Shown here: positions 43,501-59,400 of the stretch, one piece after another
Layout: each line of letters starts with the position of its first letter
Numbering within the stretch: position 1 is the first letter of the stretch
Assembly (NCBI GenBank): GCA_032622095.1
Contig: CP136063.1
Coordinates: 38,168,106-38,232,105, forward strand
Length of the DNA: 64,000 bases
Direction: 5' to 3'
DNA from: Siphonodentalium dalli
Taxonomy: Eukaryota; Mollusca; Scaphopoda; Gadilida; Siphonodentaliidae
Program-made: the position numbers and the translations under genes
Notes under the pieces: generated by a model
Databases searched by the model: none
The model's input: only the letters and a program-made list of their open reading frames with translations
What the model was told of the DNA's origin: nothing

Positions 43501-46500
43501 TACCCGTTAATCAGCAACATGAAGACGACCATACACAGCATAGCGACTAATACCCGTTAATCAGCAACATGAAGGCGATCATACACAGCATAGTGATTAA
43601 TACCCGTTAATCAGTACAATAAAGGCGATCATACACAGCATAGCGACTAATACCCGTTAATCAGTACAATAAAGGCGACCATACACAGCATAGCGACTAA
43701 TACCCGTTAATCAGCAACATGAAGGCGATCATACACAGCATAGCGACTAATACCCGTTAATCGGCACAATGAAGGCGACCATACACAGCATAGCGACTAA
43801 TACCCGTTAATCAGCAACATGAAGGCGATCATACACAGCATAGCGACTAATACCCGTTAATCGGCACAATGAAGGCGACCATACACAGCATAGCGACTAA
43901 TACCCGTTAATCGGTACAATAAAGGCGACCATACACATCATAGCGACTAATACCCGTTAATCAGCAACATGAAGGCGACCATACACAGCATAGCGACTAA
44001 TACCCGTTAATCAGCAACATGAAGGCGACCATACACAGCATAGCGACTAATACCTGTTAATCGGTACAATAAAGGCGACCATACACAGCATAGCGACTAA
44101 TACCCGTTAATCGGCACAATGAAGGCGACCATACACAGCATAGTGACTAATACCCGTTAATCAGTACAATAAAGGTGACCATACACAGCATAGCGACTAA
44201 TACCCGTTAATCAGCAACATGAAGGCGACCATACACATCATAGCGACTAATACCCGTTAATCAGTACAATAAAGGCGACCATACACAGCATAGCGACTAA
44301 TACCCGTTAATCAGCAACATGAAGGCGATCATACACAGCATAGCGACTAATACCCGTTAATCAGCACGATGAAGGCGACCATACACAGCATAGCGACTAA
44401 TACCCGTTAATCACCAACATGAAGGCGACCATACACAGCATAGCGACTAATACCCGTTAATCAGTACAATAAAGTCGACCATACACAGCATAGCGACTAA
44501 TACCCGTTAATCAGCAACATGAAGGCGACCATACACAGCATAGCGACTAATACCCGTTAATCGGTACAATAAAGGCGACCATACACAGCATAGCGACTAA
44601 TACCCGTTAATCAGTACAATAAAGGCGACCATACACAGCATAGCGACTAATACCCGTTAATCAGTACGATGAAGGCGACCATACACAGCATAGCGATTAA
44701 TACCCGTTAATCAGTACAATAAAGGCGACCATACACAGCATAGCGACTAATACCCGTTAATCAGTACGATGAAGGCGACCATACACAGCATAGCGACTAA
44801 TACCTGTTAATCAGTACAATAAAGGCGATCATACACAGCATAGCGACTAATACCTGTTAATCAGTACGATGAAGGCGACCATACACAGCATAGCGACTAA
44901 TACCCGTTAATCAGCAACATGAAGGCGACCGTACATAACATAGCGACTAATATCCGTTAATCAGCAACATGAAGGCGATCATACACAGCATAGTGACTAA
45001 TACCCGTTAATCAGTACAATAAAGGCGACCATACACAGCATAGCGACTAATACCTGTTAATCAGTACGATGAAGGCGATCATACACAGCATAGCGACTAA
45101 TACCCGTTAATCAGTACGATGAAGGCGACCATACACATGATAGCGACTAATACCCGTTAATCAGTACGATGAAGGCGATCATACACAGCATAGCGACTAA
45201 TACCCGTTAATCAGCAACATGAAGGCGACCATACACAGCATAGCGACTAATACCCGTTAATCGGTACGATGAAGGCGACCATACACAGCATAGCGACTAA
45301 TACCCGTTAATCAGCAACATGAAGGCGACCATAGACAATATACGGACTAATACCCATTAACCAGTACGATGAATGCGATCATACACAGCATAGCGACTAA
45401 TACCCGTTAATCGGTACAATAAAGGCGACCATACACAGCATAGTGACTAATACCCATTAATCAGTACAATAAAGTCGACCATACACAGCATAGCGACTAA
45501 TACCCGTTAATCAGCAACATGAAGGCGACCATAGACAATATACGGACTAATACCCATTAACCAGTACGATGAATGCGATCATACACAGCATAGCGACTAA
45601 TACCCGTTAATCGGTACAATAAAGGCGATCATACACAGCATAGCGACTAATACCCGTTAATCAGTACAATAAAGGTGACCATACACAGCATAGCGACTAA
45701 TACCCGTTAATCAGTACAATAAAGGCGACCATACACAGCATAGCGACTAATACCCGTTAATCAGCAACATGAAGGCGACCATAGACAATATACGGACTAA
45801 AACCCATTAACCAGTACGATGAATGCGATCATACACAGCATTGCGACTAATACCCGTTAATCGGTACAATAAAGGCGATCATACACGAGCATAGCGACTA
45901 ATACCCGTTAATCAGTACAATAAAGGCGACCATACACAGCATAGCGACTAATACCCATTAATCAGTACAATAAAGGCGATCATATACAGCATAGCGACTA
46001 ATACCCGTTAATCAGCAACAACAATGCGACCATACACAGCATAGCGACTAATACCCGTTAATCAGCAACATGAAGACGATCATACACAGCATAGCGACTA
46101 ATACCCGTCAATGAGTACAATAAAGGCGGCCATACACAGATTAGCGACTAATACCCGTTAATCAGCAACATGACGGCGACCATAGACAATATACGGACTA
46201 ATACCCATTAATCAGTACGATGAAGGCGACCACACACAGCATAGCGACTAATACCCGTTAATCAGCAACATGAAGGCGACCATTGACACTATACGGACTA
46301 ATACCCATTAATCAGTACGATGAAGGCGACCACACACAGCATAGCGACTAATACCCGTTAATCGGTACAATAAAGGCGACCACACACAGCATAGCGACTA
46401 ATACCCGTTAATCAGCAACATGAAGGCGACCATACACAGCATAGCGACTAATACCCGTTAATCAGAACAATAAAGGTGGCCATACACAGCATAGCGACTA

Positions 46501-49500
46501 ATACCCGTTAATCAGCAACACGAAGGCGACCATAGACAATATACGGACTAATACCCATTAATCAGTACGATGAATGCGATCAAACACAGCATAGCGACTA
46601 ATACCCGTTAATCGGTACAATAAAGGTGACCATACACAGCATAGCGACTAATACCCGTTAATCAGCAACACGAAGGCGACCATAGACAATATACGGACTA
46701 ATACCCGTTAATCAGTACAATAAAGGTGACCATACACAGCATAGCGACTAATACCCGTTAATCAGCAACACGAAGGCGACCATAGACAATATACGGACTA
46801 ATACCCATTAATCAGTACAATAAAGGCGACCATACACAGCATAGCGACTAATACCCATTAATCAGTACAATAAAGGCGACCATACACAGCATAGCGACTA
46901 ATACCCGTTAATCGGCAACATGAAGGCGACCATACACAGCATAGCGACTAATACCCGTTAATCAGCAACATGAAGGCGATCATACACAGCATAGCGACTA
47001 ATACCCGTTAATCAGCAACATGAAGACGACCATACACAGCATAGCGACTAATACCCGTTAATCAGCAACATGAAGGCGATCATACACAGCATAGTGATTA
47101 ATACCCGTTAATCAGTACAATAAAGGCGATCATACACAGCATAGCGACTAATACCCGTTAATCAGTACAATAAAGGCGACCATACACAGCATAGCGACTA
47201 ATACCCGTTAATCAGCAACATGAAGGCGATCATACACAGCATAGCGACTAATACCCGTTAATCGGCACAATGAAGGCGACCATACACAGCATAGCGACTA
47301 ATACCCGTTAATCAGCAACATGAAGGCGATCATACACAGCATAGCGACTAATACCCGTTAATCGGCACAATGAAGGCGACCATACACAGCATAGCGACTA
47401 ATACCCGTTAATCGGTACAATAAAGGCGACCATACACATCATAGCGACTAATACCCGTTAATCAGCAACATGAAGGCGACCATACACAGCATAGCGACTA
47501 ATACCCGTTAATCAGCAACATGAAGGCGACCATACACAGCATAGCGACTAATACCTGTTAATCGGTACAATAAAGGCGACCATACACAGCATAGCGACTA
47601 ATACCCGTTAATCGGCACAATGAAGGCGACCATACACAGCATAGTGACTAATACCCGTTAATCAGTACAATAAAGGTGACCATACACAGCATAGCGACTA
47701 ATACCCGTTAATCAGCAACATGAAGGCGACCATACACATCATAGCGACTAATACCCGTTAATCAGTACAATAAAGGCGACCATACACAGCATAGCGACTA
47801 ATACCCGTTAATCAGCAACATGAAGGCGATCATACACAGCATAGCGACTAATACCCGTTAATCAGCACGATGAAGGCGACCATACACAGCATAGCGACTA
47901 ATACCCGTTAATCACCAACATGAAGGCGACCATACACAGCATAGCGACTAATACCCGTTAATCAGTACAATAAAGTCGACCATACACAGCATAGCGACTA
48001 ATACCCGTTAATCAGCAACATGAAGGCGACCATACACAGCATAGCGACTAATACCCGTTAATCGGTACAATAAAGGCGACCATACACAGCATAGCGACTA
48101 ATACCCGTTAATCAGTACAATAAAGGCGACCATACACAGCATAGCGACTAATACCCGTTAATCAGTACGATGAAGGCGACCATACACAGCATAGCGATTA
48201 ATACCCGTTAATCAGTACAATAAAGGCGACCATACACAGCATAGCGACTAATACCCGTTAATCAGTACGATGAAGGCGACCATACACAGCATAGCGACTA
48301 ATACCTGTTAATCAGTACAATAAAGGCGATCATACACAGCATAGCGACTAATACCCGTTAATCGGTACAATAAAGGCGACCATACACAGCATAGCGACTA
48401 ATACCCGTTAATCAGTACAATAAAGGCGACCATACACAGCATAGCGACTAATACCCGTTAATCAGTAACATGAAGGCGACCATACACAGCATAGCGACTA
48501 ATACCCGTTAATCGGTACAATAAAGGCGACCATACACAGCATAGCGACTAATACCCGTTAATCAGTACAATAAAGGCGACCATACACAGCATAGCGACTA
48601 ATACCCGTTAATCAGCAACATGAAGGCGACCGTACATAGCATAGCGACTAATACCCGTTAATCAGCAACATGAAGGCGATCATACACAGCATAGCGACTA
48701 ATACCCGTTAATCAGTACAATAAAGGCGACCATACACAGCATAGCGACTAATACCCGTTAATCGGTACAATAAAGGCGACCATACACAGCATAGCGACTA
48801 ATACCCGTTAATCAGTACAATAAAGGCGACCATACACAGCATAGCGACTAATACCCGTTAATCAGCAACATGAAGGCGACCGTACATAACATAGCGACTA
48901 ATATCCGTTAATCAGCAACATGAAGGCGATCATACACAGCATAGTGACTAATACCCGTTAATCAGTACAATAAAGGCGACCATACACAGCATAGCGACTA
49001 ATACCTGTTAATCAGTACGATGAAGGCGATCATACACAGCATAGCGACTAATACCCGTTAATCAGTACGATGAAGGCGACCATACACATGATAGCGACTA
49101 ATACCCGTTAATCAGTACGATGAAGGCGATCATACACAGCATAGCGACTAATACCCGTTAATCAGCAACATGAAGGCGACCATACACAGCATAGCGACTA
49201 ATACCCGTTAATCGGTACGATGAAGGCGACCATACACAGCATAGCGACTAATACCCGTTAATCAGTACGATGAAGGCGATCATACACAGCATAGCGACTA
49301 ATACCCGTTAATCAGCAACATGAAGGCGACCATACACAGCATAGTGACTAATACCCGTTAATCAGTACAATAAAGGTGACCATACACAGCATAGCGACTA
49401 ATACCCGTTAATCAGCAACATGAAGGCGACCATACACAGCATAGCGACTAATACCCGTTAATCGGTACAATAAAGGTGACCATACACAGCATAGCGACTA

Positions 49501-52500
49501 ATACCCGTTAATCAGCAACACGAAGGCGACCATAGACAATATACGGACTAATACCCGTTAATCAGTACAATAAAGGTGACCATACACAGCATAGCGACTA
49601 ATACCCGTTAATCAGTACGATGAAGGCGATCATACACAGCATAGCGACTAATACCCGTTAATCAGTACAATAAAGGCGACCATACACAGCATAGCGACTA
49701 ATACCCGTTAATCAGCAACATGAAGGCGACCATAGACAATATACGGACTAAAACCCATTAACCAGTACGATGAATGCGATCATACACAGCATTGCGACTA
49801 ATACCCGTTAATCGGTACAATAAAGGCGATCATACACAGCATAGCGACTAATACCCGTTAATCAGTACAATAAAGGCGACCATACACAGCATAGCGACTA
49901 ATACCCATTAATCAGTACAATAAAGGCGATCATATACAGCATAGCGACTAATACTCGTTAATCAGCAACAACAATGCGACCATACACAGCATAGCGACTA
50001 ATACCCGTTAATCAGCAACATGAAGACGATCATACACAGCATAGCGACTAATACCCGTCAATGAGTACAATAAAGGCGGCCATACACAGATTAGCGACTA
50101 ATACCCGTTAATCAGCAACATGACGGCGACCATAGACAATATACGGACTAATACCCATTAATCAGTACGATGAAGTCGACCACACACAGCATAGCGACTA
50201 ATACCCGTTAATCAGCAACATGAAGGCGACCATTGACACTATACGGACTAATACCCATTAATCAGTACGATGAAGGCGACCACACACAGCATAGCGACTA
50301 ATACCCGTTAATCGGTACAATAAAGGCGACCACACACAGCATAGCGACTAATACCCGTTAATCAGCAACATGAAGGCGACCATACACAGCATAGCGACTA
50401 ATACCCGTTAATCAGAACAATAAAGGTGGCCATACACAGCATAGCGACTAATACCCGTTAATCAGCAACACGAAGGCGACCATAGACAATATACGGACTA
50501 ATACCCATTAATCAGTACGATGAATGCGATCAAACACAGCATAGCGACTAATACCCGTTAATCGGTACAATAAAGGTGACCATACACAGCATAGCGACTA
50601 ATACCCGTTAATCAGCAACACGAAGGCGACCATAGACAATATACGGACTAATACCCGTTAATCAGTACAATAAAGGTGACCATACACAGCATAGCGACTA
50701 ATACCCGTTAATCAGCAACACGAAGGCGACCATAGACAATATACGGACTAATACCCATTAATCAGTACAATAAAGGCGACCATACACAGCATAGCGACTA
50801 ATACCCATTAATCAGTACAATAAAGGCGACCATACACAGCATAGCGACTAATACCCGTTAATCGGCAACATGAAGGCGACCATACACAGCATAGCGACTA
50901 ATACCCGTTAATCAGCAACATGAAGGCGATCATACACAGCATAGCGACTAATACCCGTTAATCAGCAACATGAAGACGACCATACACAGCATAGCGACTA
51001 ATACCCGTTAATCAGCAACATGAAGGCGATCATACACAGCATAGTGATTAATACTCGTTAATCAGTACAATAAAGGCGATCATACACAGCATAGCGACTA
51101 ATACCCGTTAATCAGTACAATAAAGGCGACCATACACAGCATAGCGACTAATACCCGTTAATCAGCAACATGAAGGCGATCATATACAGCATAGCGACTA
51201 ATACCCGTTAATCGGCACAATGAAGGCGACCATACACAGCATAGCGACTAATACCCGTTAATCAGCAACATGAAGGCGATCATACAACAGCATAGCGACT
51301 AATACCCGTTAATCGGCACAATGAAGGCGACCATACACAGCATAGCGACTAATACCCGTTAATCGGTACAATAAAGGCGACCATACACAGCATAGCGACT
51401 AATACCCGTTAATCAGCAACATGAAGGCGACCATACACAGCATAGCGACTAATACCCGTTAATCAGCAACATGAAGGCGACCATACACAGCATAGCGACT
51501 AATACCTGTTAATCGGTACAATAAAGGCGACCATACCCAGCATAGCGACTAATACCCGTTAATCGGCACAATGAAGGCGACCATACACAGCATAGTGACT
51601 AATACCCGTTAATCAGTACAATAAAGGTGACCATACACAGCATAGCGACTAATACCCGTTAATCAGCAACATGAAGGCGACCATACACATCATAGCGACT
51701 AATACCCGTTAATCAGTACAATAAAGGCGACCATACACAGCATAGCGACTAATACCCGTTAATCAGCAACATGAAGGCGATCATACCCAGCATAGCGACT
51801 AATACCCGTTAATCAGTACGATGAAGGCGACCATACACAGCATAGCGACTAATACCCGTTAATCACCAACATGAAGGCGACCACACACAGCATAGCGACT
51901 AATACCCGTTAATCAGTACAATAAAGTCGACCATACACAGCATAGCGACTAATACCCGTTAATCAGCAACATGAAGGCGACCATACACAGCATAGCGACT
52001 AATACCCGTTAATCGGTACAATAAAGGCGACCATACACAGCATAGCGACTAATACCCGTTAATCAGTACGATGAAGGCGACCATACACAGCATAGCGACT
52101 AATACCCGTTAATCAGTACAATAAAGGCGACCATACACAGCATAGCGACTAATACCCGCTAATCAGTACGATGAAGGCGACCATACACAGCATAGCGACT
52201 AATACCTGTTAATCAGTACAATAAAGGCGATCATACACAGCATAGCGACTAATACCCGTTAATCGGTACAATAAAGGCGACCATACACAGCATAGCGACT
52301 AATACCCGTTAATCAGTACAATAAAGGCGACCATACACAGCATAGCGACTAATACCCGTTAATCATTAACATGAAGGCGACCATACACAGCATAGCGACT
52401 AATACCCGTTAATCGGTACAATAAAGGCGACCATACACAGCATAGCGACTAATACCCGTTAATCAGTACAATAAAGGCGACCATACACAGCATAGCGACT

Positions 52501-52874
52501 AATACCCGTTAATCAGCAACATGAAGGCGACCGTACATAGCATAGCGACTAATACCCGTTAATCAGCAACATTAAGGCGATCATACACAGCATAGCGACT
52601 AATACCCGTTAATCAGTACAATAAAGGCGACCATACACAGCATAGCGACTAATACCCGTTAATCAGCAACATCAATGCGACCATACACAGCATAGCGACT
52701 AATACCCGTTAATCAGTACAATAAAGGCGACCATACACAGCATAGCGACTAATACTCGTTAAACAGCAACATGACGGCGACCATAGACAATATACGGACT
52801 AATACCCATTAATCAGTACGATGAATGCGATCATACACAGCATAGCGACTAATACCCGTTAATAAGCAACATGA
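34593..52874 (+). repeat. 50-bp satellite array, part 1 (about 366 monomers)
   Basis: Every monomer begins with a version of AGCGACTAATACCCGTTAAT and is 50 bp; about 42% GC. Common variants differ in the middle (CAGCAACATGAAGGCGA, CAGTACAATAAAGGCGA, CGGTACAATAAAGGCGA, CAGTACGATGAAGGCGA). A distinctive pair joins CATAGACAATATACGGACTA with CCCATTAACCAGTACG. Length changes are rare: -1 near 35756, +1 near 45886 and +1 near 51286. Higher-order repeats of about 80 monomers are present (see findings). No open frame survives because TAA/TAG recur in all frames. Typical of centromeric or heterochromatic satellite DNA; chromosomal position cannot be told. Confidence 0.98.
37850..49800 (+). repeat. Higher-order repeat blocks of 80, 70 and 79 monomers
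   Basis: The rare monomer TTGCGACTAATACCCGTTAA recurs at 38341, 42341, 45841 and 49792 (spacing 4000, 3500, 3951). CATTGACACTATACGG and CCCGTCAATGAGTACAA recur with the same spacings. The 3500-bp block lacks ten monomers present in the first (the stretch with GTACATAGCATAGCG near 41171). The 49792 copy is followed by a partial fourth block running to the inserted element. Confidence 0.9.
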
Positions 52875-53483
52875 GGTAGCAGTACACGATTTCCAGCAAT
52901 TTTGCCAACCTGGGAGGGGGTACTGTAGTTCAAATCAATGCTGAGCCATTATCTTTGGCATAGGTCCCATCAAGCATGTTTTAATTTTGACAGAAATTTT
53001 AGGTGTAATCATTTGTCTGTACTTTAGCTTCTTCGTACAATTTGTTATTGAGTTATGCCCCTTGGTCTGCACACACAAAACGCTCAATTTACCCATTTTT
53101 TTACTCAAATTGACCATTTTCAACCCAAAAACAGACCATGATAGAGCGAATGTCAGTAAATAAGCTTCTTCCACCTGATAGAGCTATGTTAGTGCTGAGA
53201 AATATTTGAAATAAAAAAAAAGTTATCGTATCAATTTGAAAAAAATATCTTGCGAGCCCAGATGACAGAATTCAGGGGAGAGAAATCGGGCTATTTTCCT
53301 GTAACCAATAACACAGAGTTGGCCTCCACTGAATACGAAAACCCTGTTGCGTATCCAAATTTTTCAATTTTTTGAGAAATACACATTTAACACAGGCTAC
53401 ACTGGCTGCTATGGCCCCCAGATACTTATTTTTCTATTTTTCAGACCCCCCTACAACCCGTGAAATCGTGTACTGCTACCTGA
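52872..53483. mobile_element. 606-bp non-autonomous DNA element inserted in the satellite, 3-bp TSD
   Basis: 52875-53480 begins GGTAGCAGTACACGATTTC and ends GAAATCGTGTACTGCTACC (19-bp perfect inverted ends), flanked by TGA on both sides (52872-52874, 53481-53483). Removing the element and one TGA restores an exact satellite monomer and its 50-bp phase. A 79-codon frame inside (minus strand, 52935-53174) has no transposase motif. A 3-bp duplication occurs in several superfamilies (PIF/Harbinger, CMC, Zator, Academ among them); the ends alone do not decide. Confidence 0.9.
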
Positions 53484-56400
53484 AGGCGACCATACACAGC
53501 ATAGCGACTAATACCCGTTAATCAGTACAATAAAGGCGACCATACACAGCATAGCGACTAATACCCGTTAATCAGCAACATGAAGGCGATCGTACACAGC
53601 ATAGCGACTAATACCCGTTAATCGGTACAATAAAGGCGATCATACACAGCATAGCGACTAATACCCGTTAATCAGTACAATAAAGGCGGCCATACACAAC
53701 ATAGCGACTAATACCCATTAATGAGTGTAATAATGGCGATCATACACAGCATAGCGACTAATACCCGTCAATGAGTACAATAAAGGCGGCCATACACAGC
53801 ATAGCGACTAATACCCGTTAATCAGCAACATGACGGCGACCATTGACACTATACGGACTAATACCCATTAATCAGTACGATGAAGGCGACCACACACAGC
53901 ATAGCGACTAATACCCGTTAATCGGTACAATAAAGGCGACCACACGCAGCATAGCGACTAATACCCGTTAATCAGCAACATGAAGGTGACCATACACAGC
54001 ATAGCGACTAATACCCGTTAATCAGTACAATAAAGGTGGCCATACACAGCATTGCGACTAATACCCGTTAATCAGCAACACGAAGGCGACCATAGACCAT
54101 ATACGGACTAATACCAATTAATCAGTACGATGAATGCGATCAAACACAGCATAGCGACTAATACCCGTTAATCGGTACAATAAAGGTGACCATACACAGC
54201 ATAGTGACTAATACCCGTTAATCAGCAACACGAAGGCGACCATAGACAATATACGGACTAATACCCGTTAATCAGTACAATAAAAGTGACCATACACAGC
54301 ATAGCGACTAATACCCGTTAATCAGCAACACGAAGGCGACCATAGACAATATACGGACTAATACCCATTAATCAGTACAATAAAGGCGACCATACACAGC
54401 ATAGCGACTAATACCCATTAATCAGTACAATAAAGGCGACCATACACAGCATAGCGACTAATATCCGTTAATCGGCAACATGAAGGCGACCATACACAGC
54501 ATAGCGACTAATACCCGTTAATCAGCAACATGAAGGCGATAATACACAGCATAGCGACTAATACCCGTTAACCAGCAACATGAAGGCGACCATACACAGC
54601 ATAGCGACTAATACCCGTTAATCAGCAACATGAAGGCGATCATACACAGCATAGTGACTAATACCCGTTAATCAGTACAATAAAGGCGATCATACATAGC
54701 ATAGCGACTAATACCCGTTAATCAGTACAATAAAGGCGACCATACACAGCATAGCGACTAATACCCGTTAATCGGCACAATGAAGGCGACCATACACAGC
54801 ATAGCGACTAATACCCGTTAATCAGCAACATGAAGGCGATCATACACAGCATAGCGACTAATACCCGTTAATCGGCACAGTGAAGGCGACCATACACAGC
54901 ATAGCGACTAATACCCGTTAATCGGTACAATAAAGGCGACCATACACAGCATAGCGACTATTACCCGTTAATCAGCAACATGAAGGCGATCATACACAGC
55001 ATAGCGACTAATACCCGTTAATCAGTACGATGAAGGCGACCATACACAGCATAGCGACTAATACCCGTTAATCGGTACAATAAAGGCGATCATACACAGC
55101 ATAGCGACTAATACCCATTAATCAGTACAATAAAGTCGACCATACACAGCATAGCGACTGATACCCGTTAATCAGCAACATGAAGGCGACCATACACAGA
55201 ATAGCGACTAATACCCGTTAATCAGTACAAAAAAGGCGACCATACACAGCATTGCGACTAATACCCGTTAATCAGTACAATAAAGGCGATCATACACAGC
55301 ATAGCGACTAATACCCGTTAATCAGTACAATATAGGTGATCATACACAGCATAGCGACTAATACCCGTTAATCAGCAACATAAAGGCGACCATACACAGC
55401 ATAGCGACTAATACCCGTTAATCAGTACAATAAAGGCGATCATACACAGAATAGCGACTAATACCCGTTAATCAGCAACATGAAGGCGATCATACACAGC
55501 ATAGCGACTAGTTCCCGTTAATCGGTACAATAAAGGCGACCATAGACAGCATAGCGACTAATACCCGTTAATCAGTACAATAAAGGCGACCATACACAGA
55601 ATAGCGACTAATACCCGTTAATCAGTACAATAAAGGCGATCATACACAGCATAGCGACTAATACCCGTTAATCAGTACAATAAAGGCGACCATAGACAGC
55701 ATAGCGACTAATACCCGTTAATCAGTGCAATAAAGGCGATCATACCCAGCATAGCGACTAGTACCCGTTAATCGGTACAATAAAGGCGACCATACACAGC
55801 ATAGCGACTAATACCCGTTAATCAGCAACATGAAGGCGACCATACACAGCATAGCGACTAATACCCGTTAATCGGTACAATAAATGCGACCATACACAGC
55901 ATACGAATAATACCCGTTAATCAGCAACATGAAGGCGACCATACACAGCATAGCGACTAATACCCGTTAATCCGTACAGTAAAGGCGATCATACACAGCA
56001 TAGCGACTAGTACCCGTTAATCGGTACAATAAAGGCGAACATAGACAGCATAGCGACTAATACCCGTTAATCAGTACAATAAAGGCGATCATACACAGCA
56101 TAGCGACTAATACCCGTTAATCAGTACAATAAAGGCGATCATACACAGCATAGCGACTAATACCCGTAAACCAGTACAATAAAGGCGATCATACACAGCA
56201 TAGCGACTAATACCCGTTAATCAACAACATGAAGGCGACCATACACAGCATAGGGACTAATACCCGTTAATCAGCAACATAAAGGCGATCATACACAGCA
56301 TAGCGACTAATACCCGTTAACCAGTACAATAAAGGCGACCATAAACAGCATAGCGACTAATACCCGTTAATCGGTACAATAAAGGCGATCATACACAGCA

Positions 56401-59400
56401 TAGCGACTAATACCCGTTAAACAGCAACATGAAGGCGATCATGCACAGCATAGCGACTAATACCCGTTAATCGGTACAATAAAGGCGATCATACACAGCA
56501 TAGCGACTAATGCCCGTTAATCAGCAATATAAAGGCGACCATACACAGCATAGCGACTAATACCCGTTAATCAGCAACATGAAGGCGATCAAACACAGCA
56601 TAGCGACTAATACCCGTTAATCGGTACAATAAAGGCGACCATACACAGCATAGCGACTAATACCCGTTAATCAGCAACATGAAGGCGATCATACACAATA
56701 TACGGACTAATACCCGTTAATCAGTTCAATAAAGGCGACCATACACAGCATAGCGACTAATACCCGTTAATCAGCAACATGAAGGCGATCATACACAGCA
56801 TAGCGACTAATACCCGTTAATCAGTACGATGAAGGCGACCATACACAGCATAGCGACTAATACTCGTTAATCAGTACAATAAAGGCGACCTTACATAGCA
56901 TAGCGACTAATACCCGTTAATCAGCAACATGAAGGCGATCATACACAGCATAGCGACTAATACCCGTTAATCAGTACGATGAAGGCGATCAAACACAGTA
57001 TAGCGACTAATACCCGTTAATCAGTACAATAAAGGTGACCATACACAGCATAGCGACTAATACCCGTTAAACAGTACAATAAAGGCGATCATACATAGCA
57101 TAGCGACTAATACCCGTTAATCAGTACAATAAAGGCGACCATACACAGCATAGCGACTAATACCCGTTAATCAGCAACATGAAGGCGATCATACACAGCA
57201 TAGCGACTAATACCCGTTAATCAGTACGATGAAGGCGACCATACACAGCATAGCGACTGATACCCGTTAATCAGCAACATGAAGGCGATCATACACAGCA
57301 TAGCTACTAATACCCGTTAATCAGTACAATAAAGGCGACCACACACAGCATAGCGACTAATACCCGTTAATCAATACAATAAAGGCGACCATACACAGCA
57401 TAGCGACTAATACCCGTTAATCGGTACAATAAAGGCGACCATACACAGCATAGCGACTTATACCCGTTAATCAGTACAATAAAGGCGACCACACACAGCA
57501 TAGCGACTAATATCCGTTAATCAGCAACATGAAGGCGACCATACACAGCATAGCGACTAATACCCGTTAATCAGTAACATGAAGGCGACCATACACAGCA
57601 TAGCGACTAATACCCGTTAATCAGTATGATGAAGGCGACCATACACAGCATAGCAACTAATACCCGTTAATGAGTATAATAAAGGCGATCATACACAGCA
57701 TAGCGACTAATACCCGTTAATCGGTACAATAAAGGCGACCATACACAGCATAGCGACTAATACCCGTTAATCGGTACAATAAAGGCGACCATACACAGCA
57801 TAGCGACTAATACCCGTTAATCAGTACAATAAAGGCGACCACACACAGCATAGCGACTAATACCCGTTAATCAGCAACATGAAGGCGACCATACACAGCA
57901 TAGCGACTAATACCCGTTAATCAGTAACATGAAGGCGACCATACACAACATAGCGACTAATACCCGTTAATCAGTATGATGAAGGCGACCATACACAGCA
58001 TAGCGACTAATACCCGTTAATGAGTATAATAAAGGCGATCATACACAGCATAGCGACTAATACCCGTTAATCAGCAACATGAAGGCGACCATACACAGCA
58101 TAGCGACTAATACCCGTTAATCAGCAACATGAAGAGGCGGCCATACACAGCATAGCGACTAATACCCGTTAATCAGTACAATAAAGTCGACCATACACAG
58201 CATAGCGACTAATACCCGTCAATCAGCAACATGAAGGCGACCATACACAGCATAGCGACTAATACCCGTTAATCGGTACAATAAAGGCGACCATACACAG
58301 CATAGCGACTAATACCCGTTAGTCAGTACAATAAAGGCGACCATACACAGCATAGTGACTAATACCCGTTAATCAGCAACATGACGGCTACCATAGACAG
58401 CATAGCGACTAATACCCGTTAATCAGTACGATGAAGGCGACCATACACAGCATAGCGACTAATACCCGTTAATCAGCAACATGACGGCGACCATACACAG
58501 CATAGCGAATAATACCCGTTAATCAGCAACATGACGGCGACCATACACAGCATAGCGACTAATACCCGTTAATCAGTACGATGAAGGCGACCATACACAG
58601 CATAGCGACTAATACCCGTTAATCATTACGATGGAGGCGACCATACACAGCATAGCGACTAATACCCGTTAATCAGTACGATGAAGGCGACTATACACAG
58701 TATAGCGACTAATACCCGTTAATCAGTACAATAAAGGCGACCATACACATCATAGCGACTAGTACCCGTTAATCAGCAACATGTAGGCGATCATACACAG
58801 CATAGCGACTAATACCCGTTAATCAGCAACATGAAGGCGACCATACACAGCATAGCGACTAATACCCGTTAATCGGTACAATAAAGGCGACCATACACAG
58901 CATAGCGACTAATACCCGTTAATCAGCAACATGAAGGCGACCATACACATCATAGCGACTAATACCCATTAATCAGTACAATACAGGCGACCATACACAG
59001 CATAGCGACTAATACCCGTTAATCAGCAACATGAAGGCGATCATACACAGCATAGCGACTAATACCCGTTAATCAGCAACATGAAGGCGATCATATACAG
59101 CATAGCGACTAACACCCGTTAATCAGCAACATGAATGCGATCATACACAGCATAGCGACTAATACCCGTTAATCAGCAACATGAAGGCGACCAAACACAG
59201 CATAGCGACTAATACCCGTTAATCAGCAACATGAAGGCGATCATACACAGCATAGCGACTAATACCCGTTAATCAGCAACATGAAGGCGACCATACACAG
59301 CATAGTGACTAATACCAGTTAATCAGTACAATAAAGGCGATCATACACAGCATAGCGACTAATACCCGTTAATCAGCAACATGAAGGCAACCATACACAG

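Noticed and set aside
52935-53174. 79-codon frame inside the element inserted in the satellite, as a transposase
   Set aside because: Too short, with no D/E catalytic motif or DNA-binding pattern; best read as non-coding interior of a non-autonomous element.
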